NCBI GenBank assembly: GCA_004194705.1
Contig: SADC01000350.1
Span: 124,001 to 188,000 of the forward strand
Source: Ditylenchus dipsaci
Lineage: Eukaryota; Nematoda; Chromadorea; Rhabditida; Anguinidae
Length of the DNA stretch: 64,000 nucleotides
Direction: 5' to 3'
Shown: in pieces, positions 11,560-23,300 of the stretch
Layout of the letters: each line of letters opens with the position of its first letter
Numbering within the stretch: the first letter of the stretch is position 1
Position numbers and translations under genes: made by a program
The notes under the pieces: model-generated
Seen by the model: only the letters and a program-made list of their open reading frames with translations
Told to the model about the DNA's origin: nothing
Database searches by the model: none

Positions 11560-11785
11560 CTAAACAAATTCTAATGCTCTTCCAATTTTTTTCCGTCGCC
11601 CTCTTTTCTTACGCGGCTCGAGTGGTTGCAGCAGCGGATATATCATCTGTTCAGTCTCCATTAGCAGAAGCGTGTGTTTGCACATATCGTCTTTGATTCC
11701 AATCAGACAGGGGCAGCACAGATAGCCAGGGAAGAGAATTGATTTTTGCAGAACATAGCCTTTTGTTGTCTCTTATCGACCTCAT
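11560..11785 (-). pseudogene. SWIM zinc-finger fragment (MULE-transposase-like C-terminus)
   Basis: The minus frame has no ATG but is open for about 70 residues. It contains CCPCLIGIKDDMCKHTLLLM, which fits the SWIM zinc-binding pattern CxC-(x)n-CxH, followed by a basic KKRGRRKKIGRAL tail and a stop at 11560. This pairing (SWIM finger, then an RGRPKK-like tail) is common at the C-terminus of MULE-type transposases and their domesticated relatives. No DDE catalytic core was found upstream, so this is a fragment or the last exon of a decayed element. It is too short to say more. Confidence 0.5.
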
Positions 11786-11879
11786 CACTGACTATAAAGC
11801 ATGACTAGCACCTGTATAAATTCCTGAAGCATTCAGTTCTTAATTACTGAACTAATAACAAACCGTGAGAGAATTTCGT

Positions 11880-12115
11880 TAAAGGGGAAGGGACTTTCAT
11901 ATACGCATCGCCCTAGGTCACAGGTTCGAATATCACTGGCTGCACACCCTATTTTTGAAAGCCATTTCTGGAAATAATTCCAATCGATTTCTCGATAGTT
12001 TTCGGCCCTAGAAGTCAGTGAACTTGATATAAAAAATCAATAAGGCGTGTACATAACGGGATTAGAACAGTTGACTAAGGGCGATACGTATATGAAAGTC
12101 CCTCCCCCTTTAATG
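11880..12115. mobile_element. Fold-back element, TATACGCATCGCC family, copy 1
   Basis: Ends AAAGGGGAAGGGACTTTCAT and its near complement surround TATACGCATCGCCCTAG / CTAAGGGCGATACGTATA. Next to the left arm is GGTCACAGGTTCGAATATCAC, a box-B-like motif. Relatives are at 54236..55042 and 61650..62255. Confidence 0.65.
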
Positions 12116-14476
12116 TGAATAAGCTACCTGAATGACTCACTGTACCTGAAAAATGTCCCTCCCCCTTTAATGTGAATAAGCTACCTGAATGACTCATGGT
12201 ACCTGAAAATTAATGATATGAATACAGAACACGATTTTGGTCACGATTACAGAACACGACTTATAACCACTCTCGCTAGGCAGCCTCTTTTATAGAAGTT
12301 AACGTGCTCCGGCAGTTATGTTACTATGGCCTAGCCATACCGCCTTGGTTATGGAGCACGAAGGCACATAGAGAGTGATACCTCAACCACATACAGCCTG
12401 ACAAAGTGAATAGTTTCCACATAGACCAAAAAATGTGCCTTGACGTCTACACACGTTGACGACTTTGCCAAGCTGTATGCAGCTGCAGTAAAGATTGCGC
12501 CAAAAAGTTAAATTTACCTGACGAGTGAACCTGAAAACATGCTTTGATCCAACGTTCCAAACACCTGCGACACGCCTTTTCACGAGCCCCTGAGATCTTC
12601 TTACTTGGATATGTTATAATTAACTAAAAATAAGGAAATAAGTCATATAAAAGTATAAAAATTAAAGTAAAATAAGTGCCGTAAGAAGACAGCTGAGTTT
12701 AAGAAAAACAGCATGAACCATTGAGAAAACAGTGAAAATTAGTGCAGTAACCGCGTTCACTACCGAGATTTATGCAGTCTGCTCAAAATATGCCTCAAAA
12801 TAGTTGGTTTGCTGGTAGGAAAAGCAATTACCAAAAAAGGCGGCCAATTTTTCAAAAAAGGCGGCCAAATTCTATTTTTTATTATGAATTTAAAAAAGGC
12901 GGCCAAAAAAATAAAAAAGGCGGCCAAATTCTCAAATTTGGTGGTACATTTCTCATACAGCCATTTAGAATATAAAAATATGTCGATGAATTCGCCTAGC
13001 GTCAACCTAACATACGCTGGCCTACCCTGCAGCTAAACAAACATGATGATATTACAAATGATCCACTTGGAATGAAAATCACAGACACATTTTTTTCTTA
13101 AAATATTGTGAAAATTGAAGATTGGGGACCTTTCGGCGGGCTTCTTTCGGCCGGGGACCTTTCGGCGGGGACCTTTTGGGGTGGACCCAATAAATGTAGT
13201 CTACAACAATCAGACTGATGTTTTGTGTGTTTTTGGTGTGACTTTTCAAAGGGTGAGGAAAAATAAAATTTTATGTTTAATGAACAATGAAGAGCTTAGT
13301 ATGCTTTACATATTGAGTTTGTGACTTTAATCTTCGCTTCCAAACATCAAGCAGTCGGAGGATCCAGCCGATCAAGAGAGTTGAAATAACACATGCATCT
13401 ACCACCCTCACATGAAGGAGTAGAAACATGACTAGTAATGATCTTCCCGCAGTATTCAACAGTGCAGCTAGAGTCTGTGCACCTGCCAGCACTTCTCACC
13501 AGACGTTTCAGGTGGCGATTTGGGCTAAAATTAGTTCATAACTTTGAAAATAGTTTGCTGTTCCGGAAATGTCTCCTTTTTTGTCGGAAATTTGGAAAAC
13601 TATTTTGTTCCCACTGACCTTCAAAGGAGAACACTGAATGAAGGGCTACTGCATTGGTTTTTTCAAACATTTTCAACGGGGGTTCCAATATTGCGGTTTA
13701 ATTCTACAGTTAACTGTGCAGCTAGCCAGGGAAGTAGCCAGGAGCTTCTGAGTGGGCTTCAGCCCTTCTTCGGATTTTTCGAGAATTATTGTTAATTAAA
13801 AACACTATAAAGCTCGAAAACAGTGTAGGTGAAATGACCTCTGGGGCTTTAGCCCAGAGGTTAAGCTTTAGCCGCCTTGCAACACTTTCAAATTTACCGA
13901 TTTCTAGTAATTTATACATGTTCTGGCAGGTACCCGATAACTTTCGGTAAGTATTGGTTTGGCGGATGTATTATTTTGGTATCAATGAAATTCTTTGCTG
14001 AATTAGGATTAGATATTGATGAAAAAACGTGCACCGGTTAATAAATGTTGACCATATTTCTATTTTTCTCTAAGAGAAATTTTCCCTCTAGATTTCCCGG
14101 AAAATTTTCCAATTTCTAATTTTCCGGAAAATTCCACAACTCTAGCCTCGAGTTATCATTTTTCATTCTTCTCGAAAACTATCGGCAAAAAAATCTTTTA
14201 AATCTTTTGTTCAAGACTGTTTTAGCACCGAAGAAATAAAGACTTCAACAATATAAATAAAAATGTCGAACGGAAACAACTTTTAGGTGTTTGGTTAAAA
14301 TCTAGGCATGACGAAGCGAGACAAAAATAGTACGAAAAACTCACATAAAAGCATCTCCAGGCTGCAGAACAAGGGAAAGAACAGCCAGGATGCATGTCAA
14401 GGCCAAATAAGTTTGCATTTTTAATATATATTTTACAACAATGTAAAACAAATCTGTTTTATAGTGTTTTCGACAT
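12116..14476. other. Gene-poor region with unassigned ORFs
   Basis: A short direct duplication (CCCCCTTTAATGTGAATAAGC) is seen at 12110 and 12163. GGCGGCC-AAATT tandem units lie at 12838-12930. A minus ORF at 13277-13492 is strongly hydrophobic (one or two membrane helices, ending WKRRLKSQ), and a plus ORF at 13544-13795 looks partly protein-like (VPTDLQRRTLNEGLLHWFFQ). Neither has an identifiable family or a clear splice partner, so neither is called as a gene. Confidence 0.3.
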
Positions 14477-14485
14477 AACATTTGT
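14477..14485. repeat. 9-bp target-site duplication, left copy
   Basis: AACATTTGT, exactly repeated at 17389-17397, brackets the MULE element. Confidence 0.8.
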
Positions 14486-17388
14486 CACAAAACGGCGATT
14501 CGCTACACATTGTGATTCGCTACGGCGATTCGCTACACTTGCGATTCGCTACGGCGATTCGCTACACTGGCGATTCGCTACAGCGATTCGCTACACCGAT
14601 TCGCTACACCGATTCGCTACACTTTTCTGCAGTATCTGTTTTTTCTTCTTCTTGTATGGTTTTGTTTTGCTTTTTCACTGCCTAATTTTCAGCCAATTAT
14701 TTAAAAGCTGCCATGGAAAACGTGGAACTAACGCACAGTAAAAGAATTGGAGTAAGAACTGCGCCAATCAGCTTCAGTGAAAACAGAAGGGAATGCTTTG
14801 TTTGGACAAAAGCCGGCCGATCAAAGGTTAAAGATGGAACAGAGATAGCCTATTTCAACTGTAGCGGGTGCAGAGCGGCAAAGCGTGCAAACGGTTCTAG
14901 ATCTGTGATCGTCTCTGTGAAGTTTAATATTACTTCAAACCAGTGGATTGACAGACCAGAAGTCTATCATCACATATGCCAACCAAAGAGCGTGAATCAG
15001 GTACCGTTCCTGGATTTATAAATTTTTTAATATTTTTTTCAGGTCTTGGGAATTAATGTGAGAAGGTCAGTTCAAGCCGAAGTCGCTGCGGGTACCAAGG
15101 AAACGCCAGCAACTGCTAGAGTCCGAATCGATGCCAAGATCGCCAGGGAGTTTCTGGTGTCAGAAGAAGGTTTTTGCGTTGCCTGTATTGATACTATTTA
15201 TTTGGGTTTTAGACTTTGCTGAAGTTCGTCATGCCGCGATAGGGAGTGCCATTACAACTGAAAGTGCAATCTACCGAGCCAAACGCAAGCGATTCCCAAG
15301 CATTGCTAACTTCCAAGAATATCTAGCTGTAGAGAATCGAGCAATGCGACTGACGCTCCGTGGGTCTGAAGCAATGGTTGGAGACGTTCACTTTGGGGAA
15401 CAATTGTTGTTGTATGGAGGTTAGCTTTTTGTTATCCCCTTTTGAAATGTGGATTTTTCTATATGCTTTTTAACTAATTTGATTTCAGATCAAGAAATGC
15501 TGATCTTTTCTTCCCACCGTCAACAAACTCTATTGCTCAATTGTTCTCATCTTATCTGCGATGGGACCTTCAAATACTCTCCAAAAGGAATAAAGCAAAT
15601 ATACAGAATTTTCGGTCTGGTTCGTCAAACTCATGCCACTCCATTAGTCACTGTTTTGCTCATGGGAAAGAAAAAAGATCTATACAAGCGGATGTGGCTG
15701 AAAGGTCAGTATTTAGTTTAATTCAATGCCTTTATTCATGGTTTTAGTCAAAGAATCTATTCTCTCTTTGGCTCTCGTCAATTTGATCAGCTTTGCAAAT
15801 TTTGATGCAGAAGTCGCTGCCTACTCATCATTCCAAGAAGTTTTCCCAGGTGTGTCCGTAAAGTTGTGCTCATTTCATGTGAAGCAAGGTCTCTATCGAA
15901 AGGTATTCATTAGTAGCGCAAGATATTTTATGAATTTTTTGATCGCACTTATTTCAAGGTGCAGGGCCTTGGGCTGTCGAAAGAGTATGAGAATGATGAG
16001 CAACTCCGAAAGCTGGTCAGAATGTTGGGTGCGCTGCAGATCACACCTATTTTGGAATGGAATGCTTGTCTTCTGCTTCTCCGCCGCATAATTCAAGATG
16101 GGAACTTCTCATTTGAAACAAAGGACAAACTAGAGCTTCTTTTGCAATATTACGAGTCAGTTTTTCACTTTATTCATACCTATTTTATTGTTTTTTTCAG
16201 AAATACTTGGCTTTCCCGTGGAGAAATATTCAGTTTCTTCGGACATGTTGGGCCGAGAACAACCAATTATGCCGAATCCTATCACAGCAAGCAACGCCTC
16301 CACTTCTCTGTCAACTCTAAGCTTGGACATTGGGCAGTCGCGTTTCGACAATTAACTCACACTGAAGAAATGGATGCAATGGACGTTTTTGAAGGACGTC
16401 AACCGCCAAGAAGGCAGAGGACCGACTACTCAGAAATAACTGAAAGGCTAGTCCAAGAAAAGGTTTGTGTGTTTCTAACTTAGGTTTCATCAATCATTTC
16501 TTTCAATTTAGGACAAACTTTTGATGTTCCTATCAACTGACGATGGCGTTTATCGAGTTGGACAATACAACGACAAGATGCGTAAATACATGACAAGGAT
16601 CGGCCGTCTGATGGGCATTAGCTTTGCCGACTTTCAAGAAGTGCTTCACGGGGACGAAGAAGGAGCTGTGCTACAAGAAGGCCTGGAAGAGCTAGCTCCC
16701 ATATTTGAAAATCCGGCCAATATTAACCTCTTTGATTGAATTTATTGTTAACCTTGTTTGGTTGTGTTTGTTGATAAAGATATGCGGTCAGTAAAATCGA
16801 TTAAACACTGAAGACTTTCGCGACGTGTCAATTGTATACGGCGCCAACGTGTCCGGCGACCGATTGTGTCCGGCATAAGTAAAACTTTTTATTGAAAAAC
16901 CTCTAACCATGACAATTGGCCGCCGGATACAATCGATGCCGGACACAATTGTCCGTGTCCGAAAAACTGTAGCCTGTCACTATAGTGGATACCGTATGTT
17001 CTCTATTATAGGCCCCGGGGCCTTTATTTTTCAACCCTAAAAAAGTCGGAAAGATTTTGGGTTAATTTGAGATTTTTGGGCACTGAACTAAAATTTTAAT
17101 ATTGGAATTAGGTAAACTCGTGCCAACTATAAACGCAAAAAACAGATTTGCAAAATTATTTTTCTGGTCTGAGATATAGGTCATTGAGGAGGGGGGCCTT
17201 TATTAGAGAGGGGGGTTTTTATCAGAGAGGGTGCATTTATTAGACAATATACGGTCTGATCGTAGCTTTTTTTGAAAGTGTAGCGAATCGGTGTAGCGAA
17301 TCGCCAGTGTAGCGAATCGCTGTAGCGAAACGCAAGTGTAGCGAATCGCCGTAGCGAATCACAATGTGTAGCGAATCGCAGGTCAGTC
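14486..17388 (+). mobile_element. Complete MULE (Mutator-like) DNA transposon
   Basis: This 2.9-kb element is bounded by 9-bp direct repeats AACATTTGT, the duplication size expected of Mutator-like elements. Its inner termini are inverted arrays of a GCGATTCGCTACAC unit: about nine copies at 14495-14626 and about eight inverted copies at 17271-17380. The outermost 9 bases of each end differ (CACAAAACG and GACTGACCT), then 20 bp match exactly. It carries one transposase gene. A MITE with CCGTAT-type ends (about 16990-17256) sits between the transposase stop and the right arm. Confidence 0.9.
14713..16739 (+). CDS. MULE transposase (open across eight exons)
   Basis: Catalyses cut-and-paste transposition of its element. 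The model is join(14713..15000, 15043..15169, 15213..15419, 15489..15704, 15748..15902, 15959..16155, 16201..16462, 16512..16739), 1680 bp or 559 residues, with no internal stop and every intron GT...AG of 42-69 bp. The N-terminal exon has a Cys/His-containing region (FNCSGCRAAKR ... YHHICQP) like a FLYWCH-type finger. The catalytic core follows: CDGTFKYSP with the first Asp, FDAEVAAYSSF with the second Asp, CSFHVKQGLYRK with the C..H pair typical of MULEs, and TTNYAESYHS with the catalytic Glu. It ends NINLFD. One caution: within exon 5 an alternative frame also looks coding (SLFGSRQFDQLCKF), so a compensated frame slip is possible. Confidence 0.88.
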
Positions 17389-17397
17389 AACATTTGT

Positions 17398-17713
17398 ACA
17401 TTCTTTGTTATGAATAAGCCACCAGCGATTCTATTTTGGCTGTTTTCAATTACATAATCATCTGCACTTTTCTATGCCTAGTTTTAGATTGTGCTCAAAA
17501 TAGCATCTTTGACTAATTGTTTTTCTAAGCAGGCTTGAAGTTCATTTGTCCATCTGTTTTAGCACTAAGAGCTGTAGAAAAATAATGTAAGCGGAAAATA
17601 AAAGACTCTTAATGTATAAAACTGACGATCGTGTTGCAAAACTTTTGTGCAAGCGAATCGCGGCACGCAATGCTGCTTACAATGTTACTTTTTCAGATAA
17701 GGTGCTTTGTAAG
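17398..17713. other. Intergenic, nothing recognised
   Basis: AT-rich flank between the MULE and the next fold-back element. No feature could be supported. Confidence 0.3.
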
Positions 17714-17721
17714 CTGGTATA

Positions 17722-18002
17722 GGCTGTACACCAAAATATACGCGCCAATTAGGTACTTGGTCGTTTTGGTACGCGGTCGTTTCGGTACGAAATTCATCGT
17801 GCTGTTACCATAGAATTGCTTACCGAAATAACTGCATATTGAAAAATCTCTTACCAATATACCGTTTTTCGTGCTGTCACCAAAAAATTTCTTACTAAAA
17901 ATATCTTATCGAAACAATTCTCACTAAAAAATTTCGTATCAAAACGACCGCGTACCAAAACCACCAAGTACCAAATTGGCGCGTATATTTCGGTGTACAG
18001 CC
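17722..18002. mobile_element. Fold-back transposon, GGCTGTAC family, copy 3 (short)
   Basis: Ends GGCTGTACACCAAAATATA and its complement (GTATATTTCGGTGTACAGCC). The flanks CTGGTATA and CTGGTGTA match at 7 of 8 positions and sit exactly where the 8-bp duplications of copies 1 and 2 do. The arms again contain repeated TTGGTACGCGGTCG units. At 281 bp this is close to a bare pair of arms. Confidence 0.75.
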
Positions 18003-18492
18003 CTGGTGTAATCAGAAGTTGGAATTTGGAAGGTCGTTCAATAAAAAATTCAAATCACTTAACGTTTTTAAAAACGCCAATTCTATTTATTTGGCAAAAA
18101 TTAAATCTATTTACTTTTGAATGTATATTTTTACGTAAAACGCACAATAAGATTTGTCGAACCAATGGTTTGATTCTGAAGGAAAAGTTTTGCTCGGACT
18201 AATTTAGGCCGTAATTGCGCTCCTCAGTGTGTTAAAATTGTCAACATTGGCCTGATGGATTACGTGATCTCAAGGCTTTTGTGACGTCATGAAAACTGTG
18301 CACATAAAGTTCATAGTGTAACTGGTTTATGACTGAACAAATTTTTCGATTGTAAACTGTAAAATTCGGCTTTTCTGCCACTCAGTAAATAATCACCCTA
18401 AAATACACTGGCTTGTTTGAGGTATCCTCTATATTTCTACATTCACGCTTTTCCGAAAAACACATTATTCTGCATAGATTAGCGTTCTTTGA

Positions 18493-18684
18493 AGGACCAT
18501 GGTTTTTGCGCGCAGTGGCATGTGCGAAATTTGAATTGGCAGGGGAAACTTCTCTTTCGTCTCAAACTTTACTCTTTGGAGTTGTTCAACATTACTGTAA
18601 AGATTACAGGGAGAGACGAAAGAGAAGTGTCCCCTGCCAATTCAAATTTCGCACATGCCACTGCGCGCAAAAACCATGGTTCTT
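18493..18684. mobile_element. TTAA-type palindromic MITE, copy B
   Basis: Arms of about 85 bp run from AGGACCATGGTTTTTGCGCG to its complement. The right flank is TTAA; the left is TTGA, one change. Long ORFs reported over it are palindrome artefacts. It lies just upstream of the NDUFAF3-like start codon. Confidence 0.75.
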
Positions 18685-18709
18685 TTAACGTTCTTTTTTT
18701 GTTAGGAAA

Positions 18710-20142
18710 ATGCAAAACATATCCAGAAAAGTCTTGTCTCCAAGGATCGGCGTGCTTCTTCAGCGTCTTATGGTTATGCAGCGAAGCAATTACAGCGCAG
18801 TTAATGATTCGGTGAGCCATGATGACGGATTTCACAAAATTCCGATGGGGCAAAGTGATCTGGGAGAGCAAACAAGGTTGTCATTCCAATCCAAGGATAT
18901 GAAAGAAAGTGGCAAGGTGGGTCTACAGTACACTATAACTAGTTTTCATCTCTTTTCCTTTTAGACAGGTGTAGCTTCGGTTAGCGCAGGTTAGCCATTT
19001 TCGGTTTATTGGTTTTATAAGGCAACTGTAATTCCAATTGTCTAGAGGTCTAAGTTTTTAGATGGTTTTCGTCTTCTCGATGGCTCATTCATGTTCGGGC
19101 CCATTGCAGTATTTCCAAAAACAGTGTTATAAATTTATTTTGAGCGGTATCCTGAATTTTACTTCGACTAATTTCAGACTCTCCTGGCGTGTGTTTTCAC
19201 CGGATGAAATAACTGAGCGATCGTTGGAACTTTTCTTCTTGCTTCAGCCAAAACTGGATTGCCTTGTGGTGGGTGCTGGAGACCAAGCTGATGTGGACAA
19301 GGTATGTAGTCCTGTTGCTAGCAAGCCATGCACTCGATTTTCGGTACTTTCTATGCTGATCTAAACTAAAATGGTTAAGGTCAGAAAAAACCTTGCTGGG
19401 CTCATATCTAAAGGGAGGTGAAAATTCTTTATCTCTTTGTTAGACTCATTATATCATCCCATTTTAGCCTTGGGTTCGAAGTCATGGACACGGTAAGTGT
19501 TTTTGTGTTGGGCTTCTGTGAAAATTATCTTGTGAAGTTTAGGAACATGCGATTTCCACGTTCAATTTCTTGAATGCAGAAGGCAGATATGTAGGTCAGT
19601 AGCTTGTTCAACATTATCGAGGTCTCGTAATTTTTTTCTTTACAGCGGCAGCGCTCTTTCCTCCGACACATTTGTCCATCTCCGAAGCTCAGCATGGCAG
19701 ATGTATTGATATTATATTTTCGATTACTAAAAGAATTGGCATTTTAGCTATGGACAAGGTTCGCAGCAGCTTGGACGTAGGCGAATCCTATTTGTTTGGT
19801 GATCATTATTGCGTTATCTTGTCGTTGATGAATTTCTCAAACTTCTCTTTTAGACATCGATGTCAAAACTGATGGTATTGCTCAGTTGTGTGGGTTGGTG
19901 GATTTACTGCGTTTTGCAAAACCACATTCTACTCAGTTTATTTTAGAAGAGTCTTTGGCAAGAACACTAAAGAAGCCTCCGAAATGGAGAAAAAAATCAG
20001 AAGGATACAAGGAGAGAGGGCAGAAACAGCTGAATCAGATATGATTCTCAAAGACGAAGACAGGCTCCAAGAACTCGAAGAGAGGCGCTCAGAAGTCAAT
20101 AAGCTTAAGGAAGAATTTAAGAAGAAAATAGGTGATAAGTAA
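18710..20142 (+). CDS. NDUFAF3: NDUFAF3-like mitochondrial complex I assembly factor
   Basis: Helps build the membrane arm of respiratory complex I in mitochondria. Exons: 18710..18916, 18965..18989, 19062..19125, 19178..19301, 19380..19417, 19468..19492, 19543..19594, 19646..19702, 19748..19798, 19854 to the end; all junctions are GT...AG and keep frame. The N-terminus (MQNISRKVLSPRIGVLLQRL) is basic and amphipathic, as in a mitochondrial presequence. The DUF498 / Mth938-like core is clear: FMFGPIAVFPKT, SWRVFSPDEITERSLELFF, KLDCLVVGAGD, FEVMDT, STFNFLNAEGRYVAAALFPP. An unusual C-terminal extension follows (DVGESYLFDIDVKTDGIAQL, then a Lys/Glu-rich tail). The literal frame stops at 20044. 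A one-base slip in the A7 run near 19990 would carry it through a coiled-coil tail to 20142. A polyadenylation-like AATAAA lies at 20171. Confidence 0.8.
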
Positions 20143-20359
20143 TTATGCATGTTTATTCCTGTAAATTTTTAATAAAATATTGAGGGATTTTATGGCTTTA
20201 TTGCAACTCTACTGGTCATCTGATATAGGCTATGTGCATGCTGGTATTCTAATTTTGGCAATATTAATTTCATCAGCTATTCTGGCCTTCTTCGGCTTCC
20301 AGCGAAGTCTCGCCTTTATGGCTTTAAGCTCCATTCTCCTCACTAATTGTTCTGCTGCC

Positions 20360-23300
20360 TTAAAATCGTGTTGATTTACGGAGTACAAGTGGGTCGTTAT
20401 TGAGTGGTAGTACCTTCTGTATCTCTGTGATGATTTCGTAGGCGGTAGAGAGTGCGCAAAGCATTGTAGGCACTATGAACAAGCCATGCAATAGTCCTAA
20501 TGACACCACCATTACCATGGTCTTCACGAACACCTATTAAATAAACACTTTTGAATGTATTAGCATACATTTTTACTAGTTACCTCGCTCATATAGGTAT
20601 CGACAAAGAGAAGACACAATCTAAAAAGTTAGTTTATCTATACGGTCGACTCTCAATGTAGGACTACTTAGAGTCGGTCCCGATAGGTCTTCCTATGTCG
20701 AGAGTTGACTGTTCTCTAGAAACAGTCGTTTTTTTAGACGAACATTCCTATCGTTATTATTTTTTATCTCGAGATTTTAGCTGTATTTTTTTGTCATTCT
20801 AAACACTGTGGCCACACAAGTAAGGTCAAAGTGAAGATTTTTCTTCATCCACGTATAAAAGGCTGACCTTGCGAATTTGACCGTGACATTGAATTTGGTT
20901 ATGTGGACTAGTATTTGTTCCTAATCCAAAGAATACTAATAAAACTCGAATATTAGTCGGACTAGATCCTATAACAATAATCTCAATCCGTAAATAAATA
21001 ATGAAACTATTATGTGTTTTAGAATATTGCACTGTTTCTTGCTATCGTATTCACTCACACAAACAATATTGTTGACAGTCCACACTGGAAAAGCGGAAAA
21101 CCAATTGCTATGAGAGAGTTGTAAATGCGTTCCTTGGGAGCTATTTTCTCTTCCGATTCTTGACCACACCTGGAAAGACTAGTTGGAGTTTCTAGACTTA
21201 TTTTCCCAGCAAACCTGTGGTAGTGATAAGTGATATGGGCTGGGAAATCGACACTGAATTATCGAAGCATTCGCAATTTTCTGCTACTACAAAACACTGT
21301 TACCTAAATCCAATTGACATAATAGTGGTTGCCATGCTAATCGGGTCCAGCCCGATACCCCACATTGATAGGAAACCAAACACACCTAAAAATTGCTTGG
21401 TTTCTTTCCTGCAATGACTTGTACAGAATGCAACAAGAAATTCGCCTGATTTCAATCAACCATAAGTATTTTCCCTGAAATTCTGTTTTAACAGATAGAC
21501 TTCTCTGATCCTCAAATTTTTAGTTACATATAACACGCCACATACAACATTTTTTTTGAGTGAGAGCGAGTATAAGATGTCCAAGAGACTGTGGGTCACC
21601 CCTTTGGTCCTTTCAGGCGCTGACCTACTAAAGCCTAAGCCTGAAAGATGCCCGTGAATAACTTCCTACAAATAGACTCATTTATGGGTTTGTAGGGCCC
21701 AAGACATAGAGCTAATAAAAAGCGAAAAAGTGCAAAAATGTTGCTCAAGTTTCTGCCCTGTATTGGATTAGAGAAGCAAATACTGTTTATTCACTTTGGG
21801 GCAGAAAAGTGAGTCATTTTTTGTGCCCTTTTCCCCTTGAACACCCATTTCTCGATGTCCCAAAAATTGGCCTATTAAAGAGCTGGTTGCTTTTTTGACC
21901 TTGGTCCCCTTGATGATTTTTTGTGTGTTTTTAGGCTTAAGTATTGGTCAAAGGTAGGACAGCGTATTGAGGACGTACTCAAACGTGTTCCTCTACCACC
22001 GAGAAAGATGTTTAAGTCCGTCCAAACATACGCTAGCCTACCTTTGCCTAGGCCTAAAAAATACACAGAAGGGGAGCAAGGGAGAACAAGGAAAAAATAA
22101 AGCAACAAATCTTTTAATAGGGCCCGAAAATTGGTTTCCGAGGCGTGTTATTTAATGTCAGAAAAACACGATTTTTCCATTTCTCATTGCGCTCTGGATC
22201 CTGTATCTGCTTAGAGACCCTCATGGTTGTGGGCTGAATTATAATGAAACCCAATTGTATTTTTCAAGCGAAAGTCGATCTATGAAAAAAGATTCAGGAG
22301 ATCGTGTTCAAAGAAAAATATGGCAGTTTAGAATCAAGCAAAATTTCTAGTTGGCTCTAGCTACAAAATTTCACCAATGCATATGGAAACAATGGACATT
22401 GTGGCCACAATGACAGTGAACAAGTTAGACATGAACACAAAGCAGACGATCATCATGCACACCAAAGTCGCTGTAAATGTAGCTGAATAGTTTTTCCCTC
22501 AACAGAAATATTTTGAAGATACAGACCAAGAGAAGACTGAACTGTTGCTGGGATTAGAGTCTGGATTTGGTCTAAAAATTGGGCCTCGTCTACCTGAAGA
22601 TGGAAAAATAGTAATCTTGGTTATTTCGTAATAAATTTCAGCGTACCCAAACCCATGCTTCCAAATCTGAGTACCTAAAATTTTGTTTATAAACATACCT
22701 TCACATGTCTTTTTTGAAAAAATGACATAATAATAATGCTGGCAATGCGAAACATCCGAAAAAATCGGAATTTTAGAGCATAGTGGCATTTGGGTGGTAC
22801 TTATTTCTAGCACTAAAATACTTAATCCTAGTACCAAAATTTTCATTTTTTTAAACTTTTCTCTTTTTTCCTCACATGGTAAGTACACTTTCGAATTTTT
22901 TTAACTATCTTGTTGAGTAGCTGAGATTCAGGGCTACAAGTTCATGTGTCAAGGAAAAAATCTCTAACTTTACAAAGAGTTTTTCTATGCATGTTAAATT
23001 TTGGTATTAGAAAAAAGTATTTTGGTACTAGAAATAAGTATTTTGGTACTAGATTGAAGTATTACCCGTGGCATTTCCCCATTTTTTGGTTTCGCGCCTT
23101 TTTAGGATTTCAGTTTTTTCCGACACTTTCTATAAAATTTTCGGCTCTAATGGAGTTGCCGGTGCCAAAAAGAGCTTGGTTCCCAAGCTAAAAAAAACAA
23201 CAAGGGGGAACAAGCTGTTTTGCTTGGCACCGGCAACTCCAGTAGACCTAATTTTTTAACTTTCTTAAGATTAGGAAAAGCCTATGAAGCATTTCAGGAA

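Noticed and set aside
14495..14626. Regular GCGATTCGCTACAC repeats that resemble a CRISPR-like array
   Set aside because: Spacing is 0-8 bp with no spacers; the array is mirrored at 17271-17380 and forms the transposon arms.
15748..15902. Frameshift in the MULE transposase before DAEVAAYSSF
   Set aside because: The literal frame is open through the exon and keeps the total at 560 codons; the alternative frame is only noted.
18413..18871. Several overlapping ORFs of about 90-108 residues on both strands, also at 24754-25312
   Set aside because: They mirror each other because they read the two arms of a palindromic MITE.
20180..20374. Plus-strand hydrophobic ORF
   Set aside because: Mostly the 3' flank and last codons of the minus-strand PTR gene read backwards; no independent support.
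22527..22593. Frameshift in PTR near the start of the second membrane domain
   Set aside because: A 44-bp GT...AG intron (GTCTGT ... TATTCAG) explains the apparent break.
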